Assembly (NCBI GenBank): GCA_003427395.1
Contig: BFEA01000598.1
Coordinates: 29,507 to 49,713 of the forward strand
DNA: 20,207 bases
Source: Chara braunii
Lineage: Eukaryota; Streptophyta; Charophyceae; Charales; Characeae
Reading direction: 5' to 3'
Notes under the pieces: model-generated
Told to the model about the DNA's origin: nothing
The model's database searches: none
The model's input: only the letters and a program-made list of their open reading frames with translations
Made by a program: the position numbers and the translations under genes
Part shown: positions 1 to 7,282 of the stretch, piece after piece
Position numbering within the stretch: position 1 is the first letter of the stretch
Layout of the letters: each line of letters starts with the position of its first letter

Positions 1-59
<59 letters not shown>

Positions 60-84
60 CACACACACACACACACACACACAC
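1..84. repeat. (TC)n and (CA)n compound microsatellite
   Basis: About ten TC units are followed by a CA run to base 57, a short GG interruption, and a second CA run to base 84. It is simple-sequence DNA at the window edge, so its true length is unknown. Confidence 0.97.
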
Positions 85-410
85 CATCATTTTATGAAGC
101 AACGCCACAAAAACCTCGTGCTTCAAATCTGATTTCCAGGCACGAGGGCATAATGGAAAGGTGGATGCCACTCACGAGGGCATATCGTGCTGGGACTGGT
201 GGTCCAGTAAGGGCACCGGGGAAAGCTGAGTCGAGCCCCTTGCTGACAGGGGCCTGCAGGAGAGTTCAGTGCCCCCAAGGGCACGACAGGGTATTAACTC
301 AGCCATGGTAGGGGAACGGGAGGGGCACGACCCAAAATAATGGAAATTACAGGGGCGCCAGACAATTGATCCCGACAAACTTTCACATACTGCACCACCG
401 CCGGGTGCAG
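85..410. other. No gene recognised; region before the protease fragment
   Basis: There is no open frame with recognisable content on either strand. The minus-strand open frames here have no recognisable motifs, and one runs antisense into the protease. A CAG following a C-rich stretch near 409 could be a splice acceptor in front of the protease exon. The region could hold an intron or upstream exons of the protease, but the sequence alone does not decide. Confidence 0.4.
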
Positions 411-518
411 AAAAAATGAAGTGACCAGCTGGCCTTCTCTTTTGCTAACCAAAATGTTGATGCACGCTGCCATCCAAGATTTTTTGATGCGTTCGAACAT
501 TTTTTCCTTCCTCTGCAT

Positions 519-929
519 ATGAATGGCAATCACTGGGCGCTTGGCTACATCGATGTACACAACCGTCAACTGTTCTTCTATGACAGTTTCAATCATTTGA
601 GTGCGTCGTTTTCTCAGAATATGCGTCGGTGGTTACAACAGCGCACTGATATTTTCCATGAGCTTGCCGACGTACAATGCTTTAACATTCGAGGGCCTGT
701 TCAAACAAATTCGTACGATTGCGGTGTTCTCATGCTTATTATGCTGCGACATTTATTATTCAGGCATCCATGTCTACACATAACTGATTTCGGTGAAGAA
801 GATATGCGCTTTTATCGGTCGTTTGTTCATGCCGAGTTGGTGACCAAAACCCTCAGATCCATGATTCCTCATCCTCATTCGTGCTTCCCTTTACCACCCT
901 GCTTCCAATGCCTTAATCATACTGCATGA
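519..929 (+). CDS. Ulp1/SENP-type cysteine protease (peptidase C48), C-terminal part
   Basis: The product resembles the catalytic core of Ulp1/SENP proteases, which cleave SUMO-like conjugates; relatives also occur in DNA transposons and viruses. The active-site residues are visible: His5 in NHWALGYID, Asp22 in FFYDSF, Gln62 and Cys68 in QTNSYDCGV. The spacings H-17-D and Q-6-C match those of yeast Ulp1 (His514, Asp531, Gln574, Cys580). The same frame is open upstream to a TGA at 417-419, so the ATG at 519 is only the first Met before the His. A normal C48 domain needs roughly 80-100 further residues on the N side. Protease-like residues continue upstream in another frame (ending SNIF at about 492-503) and would join across the T6 run at 500-505. 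The gene is therefore partial or frameshifted. Three unrelated small ORFs follow on the same strand. Confidence 0.85.
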   Translation: MNGNHWALGYIDVHNRQLFFYDSFNHLSASFSQNMRRWLQQRTDIFHELADVQCFNIRGPVQTNSYDCGVLMLIMLRHLLFRHPCLHITDFGEEDMRFYRSFVHAELVTKTLRSMIPHPHSCFPLPPCFQCLNHTA

Positions 930-1019
930 TCAAGATGTCGTCGATTATATTTCCAGTTCTATATATTCACGGCTTGTTCTTTGTCGCTTACACAACGTCT
1001 GTCATTTTCTGTTCAGATC

Positions 1020-1685
1020 ATGGCTTCGTCTCGAAATGCCGCTGATAACATGCCGATGGCGCTTCCTCCGCTTAAGCGTGATCGCCCTGGCCTGCGTGAA
1101 CAAATACGCCTTTCGAATGAAGCCAGGGAGCACAAGCGAGTGAAGCATAACGAGGTCGTTCACACGAGTACTTTGCAGATGGAAGAATACATACGGGAGG
1201 AACTCGCAAATGCTGGGAAGCCGAAAGTGCTAGTCGAAGTCGTGGAGAAAGGATACTTTGTGCACCATCTATGGAGGTGGGCAGGTGAGACATATGTGTT
1301 GGATATCACTCTTGCGGACCTGGACCAGCAGGATGCAGTGGAAGTGACACTCTGGACTTTGTCAAACACGTACGGAGATACACAAAACGATATTCTATCG
1401 CTTCTACGCAGAGGAACGATCTATGATTTGGACGAATGGTGCACACTACCCGCGATAGGCACCGTTTTAACATTCAGTCATACAATGGGGCATAAGTACT
1501 TCGGTAAACAGTTCATACCGTGTTTCAACACAAAGATGCGCTCCATGCACCCGCAGTCTATGATGTCTGCAACGGCGAGCGAGTCCGGTACAGCGTCGGT
1601 TTCCGATGGAACGCATGTTTTTCCGGGCATTCCGAATTTGACATGCTCCACTAAAACACATAAGGCCGACGATTCCGCCGCATAG
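1020..1685 (+). CDS. Unrecognised protein, copy 1 of three tandem paralogues
   Basis: 221 residues. I do not recognise the family. The first 45 residues are basic and polar (PPLKRDRPGLREQ, EHKRVKHN). The part shared with the next two ORFs begins at VVHTSTLQMEEYI (46-58), continues through VEVVEKGYFVHH (72-83) and ends with LPAIGTVLTFSHTMGHKY (143-160) and FNTKMRSMH (169-177). A Ser/Thr-rich tail follows. No signal peptide or membrane segment is visible. The ATG at 1020 was chosen because the only upstream in-frame start is a TTG at 981, and because a pyrimidine-rich TTTTCTGTTCAG acceptor-like sequence sits just before it. It lies 90 bases after the protease stop on the same strand. It may be a stand-alone gene or an exon of a larger one. 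Confidence 0.65.
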   Translation: MASSRNAADNMPMALPPLKRDRPGLREQIRLSNEAREHKRVKHNEVVHTSTLQMEEYIREELANAGKPKVLVEVVEKGYFVHHLWRWAGETYVLDITLADLDQQDAVEVTLWTLSNTYGDTQNDILSLLRRGTIYDLDEWCTLPAIGTVLTFSHTMGHKYFGKQFIPCFNTKMRSMHPQSMMSATASESGTASVSDGTHVFPGIPNLTCSTKTHKADDSAA

Positions 1686-1870
1686 CTACCTTCGGAAAGG
1701 TGAGACAAATTCGCGGTTGTTCGACCCTTTCTCTAGTAATGCTTGTATGTTGCACAGACTGCCGTATTTCATATCTAACAGTTCTAACCTGCTCTCTTTT
1801 CCACTTATTTTCCTTTCGTTTGTTGATGATATTATCTGCTTATGAGCAGGGATTTCTTTCAGTTTACATA

Positions 1871-2212
1871 ATGACTATTGTGCATCGCTCCGCTCACGAA
1901 CTTGCAGAGTACATTCAGGCTACTCGTCACCCCTCTCATACCCGAATTCTGGAAGAAGGCATTATAATTTTCCGCCGCATTCATGTGTTAAGTGCTTCTT
2001 TTGATGTAGACAGTCTGGGAGACACTGCTCTACCTTCGTCGTTTCCCCGTCCTCTGCTCTTTCGTGTTGCTATTGTTCATGGCTTCACGGCCTATGTGCA
2101 GATTCCGCCATTGGGCACGGTGGTTCTCTTCGAAGATACAGTCGCTCATGCATACCGACCCGGTGATTGTTTGGTATTCAATGCTTCCGCTACATCTATG
2201 TACACTCTCTAA
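1871..2212 (+). CDS. Unrecognised protein, copy 2 of three tandem paralogues
   Basis: 113 residues of unknown function. It aligns by eye with copy 1 over its whole length: IVHRSAHELAEYI (3-15), RILEEGIIIFRR, IPPLGTVVLFEDTVAHAY and FNASATSMY near the C-terminus. It lacks the basic N-terminal extension and the tail of copy 1. The frame is open upstream to 1700, but the residues there are hydrophobic and unlike the paralogues, and the ATG at 1871 directly follows GGATTTCTTTCAG, an acceptor-like sequence. A matching donor-like AAAG/GTGAGA lies at 1697-1705, giving a possible intron of about 163 bases after copy 1. It could therefore be a separate gene or a downstream exon. Confidence 0.6.
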   Translation: MTIVHRSAHELAEYIQATRHPSHTRILEEGIIIFRRIHVLSASFDVDSLGDTALPSSFPRPLLFRVAIVHGFTAYVQIPPLGTVVLFEDTVAHAYRPGDCLVFNASATSMYTL

Positions 2213-2260
2213 TGAATAGTCGTCCGCTTCTCTCCTTTGTGTGGTGCTGCAGAGTATACT

Positions 2261-2766
2261 ATGGCAGGCATCCCGGTGTTGCAGGCATTGGATGCATCAC
2301 TGCACCGGCAAGATCGCCCGCTCCATGTCGTGCACACAACGCTCTCGGAGTTTGGAGAGTATATTCACTACCGCTATGGCAACGACATAAGCATTGTTGA
2401 GGAACACGGCCTGCTAGTGCACTGTGATGTTCGCCATCAGGGAGGCACGTACGTTGTACATATGTACATTTTGAGTGTCGATGAACAACAGGTCGTCCGC
2501 GCATATATGAAGCGCTATCGTCCGGCATCTGCCGTACACGCCACAACATTATGCCCTACATACGAAGAGCCATGGTCTATGGTTGGAGCTCACGAGATGT
2601 GATGCCGCCTACCGGTTCGTTTATCGCATTTCGACGTACTACTGGCCATCGTTTTGCAGAGAATCCATTGACGACGTCGTTCAACGCGAACGTTGAGAGC
2701 GTACATATTGGTTTGCTTTCTGAGAGAGAGTCGCTCCAGTGTACATTTTTGGCGATGACAATCTAA
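2261..2766 (+). pseudogene. Unrecognised protein, copy 3 of three tandem paralogues, frameshifted
   Basis: The first frame (2261-2602, 113 residues) carries VVHTTLSEFGEYI (23-35), ISIVEEHGLLVHC and GGTYVVHMY, matching copies 1 and 2. It stops at TGA 2600-2602. The conserved C-terminal part is in another frame, open to 2766: VMPPTGSFIAFRRTTGHRF and FNANVESVH. The two halves together cover the same length and motif order as copy 1, so a small indel between about 2560 and 2600 has split the gene, or a very unusual splice or sequencing error is involved. The ATG at 2261 follows GTGGTGCTGCAG, an acceptor-like site. Function unknown. Confidence 0.65.
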
Positions 2767-3640
2767 AGAGCAGATATGCCAATACATTGACTGCTGACAG
2801 AGAATGGACATTGTCGTTGCGGTTGCCACCGTTTTGCAGACTGTATATATATCAACTACTCTCTCTCCATGTACCAGATCTGCTTCGTCCGTATAAAGAG
2901 CATGGACTGAAATGCGTTCTTCACATTGTAGGCATGTGCACATAATATCGGCGCCTATTCGTAACATGATTTTCCTTCGTTTTTCTGTTGGTATGTTTTA
3001 GTTAGCAACAAAAAAAACAACCCGTCTTGTCGATTTCTATTAGGAGGCTTTCTAGATGCTGGATAGTGATCGCTAATTGGAACGGGTGCGAAGTAGGTAT
3101 GCTCAGCGATGTCTTAGTAGACATATGCTAAAACTCGTATGTTCACAACAAGGACACGAGATGAAACAGGGAGGGGAAAAGGACGACAAGGAGAGCAGGG
3201 GAGGGACAAAAGAAAAACAACGATTGACAGACAAGCTTACACACATCGGATCCGTTATTAGACGGGAGGATAGACAACGCTACATACAATACAGCTTAAG
3301 CAAAGCAAACGCCATTCTGCCACAAATCTACATTCCAACCACGCTGGTGCCGAAAGGGCGTGTACTTCAACAAACTGCTTAGGCGTTGTTCTCTCGTTGT
3401 TCGTTTTCCGGTGCACAGAGCAATACATGTTTTTCTTGTTGCTTCCTGTTCAGATACTATTTGCAGTCTTGTAGACGCAAGATGCTATCTTGTGGTCTGT
3501 AGCTAAGGTTACGAACTGCGTCTCTACTTAGATCCATGCCGCTTTTTCAGGGTACCTGTTTTTCGACGTTTCGCAATTTTTTGTAACAGTGTCCGTTCGT
3601 TGTTTTTTTTCAAACATATACAAACAACAATATAGTTTTT
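2767..3640. other. No assignable gene; possible short ORF at 3125-3382
   Basis: A plus-strand open frame from ATG 3125 to 3382 (85 residues) is rich in Lys, Glu and Gln and has no recognisable motif; it may be chance. TATATA and TATAAAG occur near 2845 and 2896 without a clear gene behind them. The stretch from 3383 to 3640 is AT-rich with no convincing ORF on either strand. Confidence 0.35.
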
Positions 3641-4270
3641 CTGCTTCTGCAGTCTCTCATTCCCCCCCACTTCTCCTCGTCTATTCTTTTTGACTATCTT
3701 TCTTTAGCCCCATTCTTCTCTCTTTCTCTTTTTTTTCCTCTGAGACTCCCTTTCCCTCTTTCTTTCCTTCTCTCTTCAGAATCCTCTCTCTCTCTCTCTT
3801 CCAAATCTTTTCGATTGTGCCTCTCTGTTTTGCAACGAATGAAAAATACCGTTCTGTTTCAGGAGGCCATGTTTTATATTATGCTATGCTATGTGATATT
3901 AAATGCGTATGTTTTGTTATGCCAGCTTATGTTGTGATATGTCGTCTCGTCTTTCTTTCTCCCTTTCGCTCTTTCTCTCTCTTCCCTTTTCTCTCTCTCT
4001 CTCTTTCTCTTTCTCTCTTTCTCTCTTTCTCTCTCTGTCTTCCTTCTCTCTTTTTGTTTCTAAGTCTACTTTACGGCGAATTTCTTTGATCTAACGTATC
4101 TATGCTGCCCTTCATGGCTTAGAGGTGAGAAAGAAAGAAGAAGCGAAAAAAGGATAGATAAATGGATGGATATATAGCGAGAAAGAAAGAACGAGAGCCA
4201 GAAAAAGAATGAATGAAAGAAAGAAGCGGAGAAAGAAAGACGGAAAGAAAGAAAGAGAGGAGTAAAGACG
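3641..4270. repeat. Pyrimidine-rich tracts followed by purine-rich tracts
   Basis: Bases 3641-3810 and 3950-4060 are almost pure C/T (CTTTCT, TCTC units), while 4120-4262 is almost pure G/A (GAAAGAAAG units) on the same strand. The two halves are imperfect inverted complements. Apparent ORFs here are poly-Ser/Phe/Leu or Arg/Glu low-complexity translations and not genes. Confidence 0.8.
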
Positions 4271-4336
4271 CGTTCTCTCTCTCTCTCCCTCTGTTATGCT
4301 ATGATATGCTTTCCTATGTTGTATCATGCCATGCTG

Positions 4337-4339
<3 letters not shown>

Positions 4340-4385
<46 letters not shown>
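4340..4385. repeat. (CT)n microsatellite
   Basis: About 23 uninterrupted CT units directly before the 84-bp tandem duplication. Confidence 0.95.
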
Positions 4386-4389
<4 letters not shown>

Positions 4390-4390
4390 A

Positions 4391-4558
4391 TTCATTTTAT
4401 CCTTAATAATTGTGCTATTCTATACTACTCTAGGCTCTACTGTATTCTATGTTATACTCTGCCTTACTGCATTGTTCATTTTATCCTTAATAATTGTGCT
4501 ATTCTATACTACTCTAGGCTCTACTGTATTCTATGTTATACTCTGCCTTACTGCATTG
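4391..4558. repeat. Exact 84-bp tandem duplication
   Basis: Copy one (4391-4474) and copy two (4475-4558) both start TTCATTTTATCC and end TTACTGCATTG and read identical over all 84 bases. Because 84 is a multiple of three, the duplication leaves frames open, which explains spurious ORFs across it. The identity implies a recent duplication or an assembly artefact. Confidence 0.95.
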
Positions 4559-4599
4559 TTATGTGTATCATATCTCTCTCTAACTACGCCTCTTCCTCT

Positions 4600-4613
4600 C
4601 GTGCGCGCGCGCG
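4600..4613. repeat. Short (GC)n alternating tract
   Basis: A GTGCGCGCGCGCGC run inside CT-rich DNA. An alternating purine-pyrimidine tract of this kind can adopt Z-form; no gene is associated. Confidence 0.7.
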
Positions 4614-5292
4614 CTTTCTTTCTCTGTCTCTCTTTCTCACTTTCTCCCTTTCTCTTTCTGGCTAAATATACCCTTGTTTACTTCACCTTAGCTTTATTAG
4701 CTCTAATATATCTAGTTATCCTTCGGAGCTTAGAAGGGAGAAGGGAGGCCTAAGAAAAAGAAAAAACAAAAGAAAGAGAGGAGACGGGTCTCTAGCCTTT
4801 CTTTATCCCTCTCTTCTTTCCTTCCTCTCTCTTTCTCTTCCTATACCTCTTTCTCCCTTTCTGTCCTTTTACTTCTCTCTTCCTTCTTGTCTTCCGCTCG
4901 AGTTTCCCGGCTACCAATTTTTCTATCTTTTGTGCGTTCCGATGAAATTCTTTTTTAATACATTGGACTACAGCAGCTTAAAGATGGTAAGTCGCTTTAA
5001 TTATGTCAACATTAATAATCAACATTAATAATATTGTAGGCTGGAAAGACAATCAGATGACCAACCACGCTCAAAATGAGTTGCTTATATAGATGAAACG
5101 CCTGCAGTTGAGGGTGACTGCAACATGAGAGTAACAACAGGTCCAGCAGTGGAAAATGAAAGAGGCGAAAAGAAAAGAAGAAGGACAAGAACAAAAAAAC
5201 GGAAAGGGAGAAAGATGTCCACAAAGATACAATATTGATGGCATGCTTTATACAATATAAATGTCGTTTGCTTATTGGCATATCCCCGTCAT
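4614..5292. other. No gene recognised; CT/GA-rich and AT-rich filler
   Basis: There is no convincing ORF. GTAAGT at 4987 and TTGTAG at about 5038 resemble a donor and an acceptor only about 50 bases apart. Between them, TCAACATTAATAA occurs twice. The flanks are not coding, so I do not call an intron. Confidence 0.4.
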
Positions 5293-5482
5293 TGTTGCTT
5301 TATGTATGTCAGCATGTGATGCGGTACTGACAAAAAAATGTAGATCGCTATGTTTTCTTTTTCTCTCTCTTTTTCTCTCTTTTTCACATGTCGATGCTAT
5401 CCTTAATAATCTAAAAAATGCCTCGCTTTGTTACTCTATGCTAAGCAACAAAGAAAGAAAGAAAGAAAGAACGATAAAGAGA

Positions 5483-5567
<85 letters not shown>

Positions 5568-6013
5568 GTGAAAAAAAAAAAAAAAAAAAAAAAAACACTA
5601 TACATATTATCGTCTGCACCTGTTTTCTCTCTCTTTCCCTCCTCCCCCTTTGTGCTTCTCAATCTTTTTACTTTCTGCCTTCCTTTGTTTTTGCTTCATG
5701 GGTTTTTTTATCCTCAAAGCGAAATATTTATATTTATACCTTCTGCTACGCTTCCATTGTGTTTTGCAGGGCCATGACCAACATAATCTGCCTCTCCTTC
5801 AGTTTCTTCTATTGTTGCTTTATGTATGTCAACAAGTGATGCAGTGCTGGCAAGAAAACGTAGATCGCCATGTTTTTGTGGTCTGTGCCTGCTTTCTCTC
5901 TCTGTCCCTCTCTCTCTCTGTCTCACGCTCCTTTGTTTTCGCTTCATGCGTTCTTTCATCCTCAAAGCAAAATATTTATATTTGTACCTTCCGCCACATC
6001 ATCCATTCTACTG
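5293..6013. repeat. Diverged tandem repeat unit, first copy interrupted by poly(A)
   Basis: Block a (ATTGTTGCTTTATGTATGTC and onward to ATGTTTT) occurs at about 5293-5363 and 5811-5876. Block b (CTTTGTTTT.GCTTCATG, then ATCCTCAAAG, then AAATATTTATATTT) occurs at about 5618-5745 and 5886-5985. The order a-b-a-b shows a tandem repeat; the first a-b unit is split by about 250 bases that include the long poly(A). Copies differ at several positions, so this duplication is older than the 84-bp one. Confidence 0.75.
5484..5595. repeat. Long poly(A): A83-CGTG-A25
   Basis: There are 83 consecutive A bases, then CGTG, then 25 more. It is preceded by GAAAGAAAG units and GACAAAG-like sequence. It could be the tail of a retrotransposed RNA, a homopolymer expansion, or a sequencing or assembly artefact. 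No ORF or element body is recognisable directly upstream. Confidence 0.9.
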
Positions 6014-6014
6014 C

Positions 6015-6096
6015 GCCTACTCCAGCTGGTTATAGGCACAGCTTCTACCTACCACGCCTACTCCAGCTGGTTATAGGCACAACTTCTACCTACCGC
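6015..6096. repeat. 41-bp tandem duplication
   Basis: Copies at 6015-6055 and 6056-6096 both begin GCCTACTCCAGCTGGTTATA. They differ at two of 41 positions. Confidence 0.93.
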
Positions 6097-6118
6097 GCGG
6101 ACTGCGCACCGTTAACAC

Positions 6119-6123
<5 letters not shown>

Positions 6124-6178
<55 letters not shown>

Positions 6179-6179
6179 N

Positions 6180-6253
<74 letters not shown>
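6124..6253. repeat. (CT)n microsatellite with an ambiguous base
   Basis: About 65 CT units with an N at 6179. The N probably marks an unresolved length or a join in the assembly, so distances across it are unreliable. Confidence 0.95.
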
Positions 6254-6255
<2 letters not shown>

Positions 6256-6271
6256 TGCTCGGCCCACCAAA

Positions 6272-6316
6272 GTGCGAATGTATCTGGTCTATTGTCTGCG
6301 TCAGATACATTCGCAC
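6272..6316. other. Perfect 15-bp inverted repeat followed by T10
   Basis: GTGCGAATGTATCTG (6272-6286) and CAGATACATTCGCAC (6302-6316) are exact reverse complements around a 15-nt loop. One C and ten T bases (6318-6327) follow. CCAAA before the stem and TTTGG after the T run can extend the pairing. It resembles a hairpin plus Pol III-type T stop, but no RNA gene is identified. Confidence 0.8.
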
Positions 6317-6362
6317 CTTTTTTTTTTGGACATGCAAATTCTTCTCTGTATCTTTCCAATCC

Positions 6363-6546
6363 TCTCTCTCTCTCTCTCTCTCTCTCCAACCATACACAAA
6401 TGAAGAAGAGGGGAGTTAGATGAAGAAGAGGGGAAGATGGGAATGTTGTCAACACCAAGTCTTCGGTACAGGTCCCAAATAATCCCTTGTCAACACCAAA
6501 GGTTAATAGGGACCCCCACTATTCAGCCCCAAGGTAACACCCCCAA

Positions 6547-6550
<4 letters not shown>
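6363..6550. repeat. Short CT tract and small direct repeats
   Basis: A CT run at 6363-6387 is followed by ATGAAGAAGAGGGGA twice (from about 6401 and 6420) and by TTGTCAACACCAA twice (about 6447 and 6488). No gene is visible. Confidence 0.6.

Positions 6551-6579
<29 letters not shown>
6550..6579. repeat. T30 run, poly(A) tail of the minus-strand LINE
   Basis: Thirty T bases on the plus strand at the 3' end of the LINE. CACCCCC-type sequence occurs on both sides of the run, but I cannot call a clear target-site duplication. Confidence 0.8.
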
Positions 6580-6586
<7 letters not shown>

Positions 6587-7282
6587 CCCCCACAGTGATA
6601 GTGGTGCTGGTAAGAGCAGTCACCGCTACCGCCCGGGGAGAGACTCCATCTATTGGTGGGGAGCATCACCTGCTGGAAACCGGGTCCAGCGTCCCGTATA
6701 CAGATTTAATCAGAACATCTCAGGCAAAAGTAAGTAAACACCTGCCAGGATTGATTACCCTGAAAGGCAGGGGATTGATTGTGCAGGTCATCAACAAGTT
6801 TTTTGGAATCAAGAGAATTTGGCTGATCATGAAACCTGCCAGCATTGACTGCTCTGGACTCCAGAGGATTAGCAGGTTGTTGGGGAAGGGGAGAAAACCT
6901 CTTCGCCTTAGCATCAGGCGCCAGATAACAATTACTGAAAAACTAACCCCTCCCTTCTTCCATTGTTTTGCAATCTTCTGAACATGTGCGTGACCACTAT
7001 CATCACCTTTGCATACCAGGGAACCGAAATCCGGTTGTGTCATCAGTGGACCGGGCCGATGTGCAAGGGGGCAGGGAGGTGGGTTCTGCTTCCAGGGGGC
7101 GACTGCCACCGTTCCTCCCTATATCCTTATCCATCATGGTCGGTTCACCAAAGTCACTATTGGAGTGGTTGCCCTATGTCGCGGCCATACCAGCTCAATT
7201 CCATCAAAGCATTGTTGGGTAAGAGGAAGAGGTCAGGAAATTCAGAGGCAGGGGGGAGCGGGATGTTACTAGGAATTGCAGT

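Noticed and set aside
172-596. Two overlapping minus-strand ORFs at the left edge
   Set aside because: No motif, and one is antisense to the protease coding region, which has a clear catalytic signature on the plus strand.
3817-4753. Plus- and minus-strand ORFs of 60-150 codons across CT/GA repeats
   Set aside because: Translations are poly-Ser/Leu/Phe or Arg/Glu; they follow from simple repeats and the 84-bp duplication, not from genes.
4987-5038. Mini-intron with GTAAGT and TTGTAG
   Set aside because: Only about 50 bases long, no branch point evident and no coding sequence on either side.
6015-6096. CRISPR-like repeats
   Set aside because: The 41-bp and 84-bp units are direct tandem copies without spacers, and the sequence is eukaryotic.
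5261-6458. ORFs spanning the poly(A) and long CT tracts
   Set aside because: Poly-Lys, poly-Phe or Ser-Leu/Arg-Glu repeats; one crosses an N. No protein-like content.
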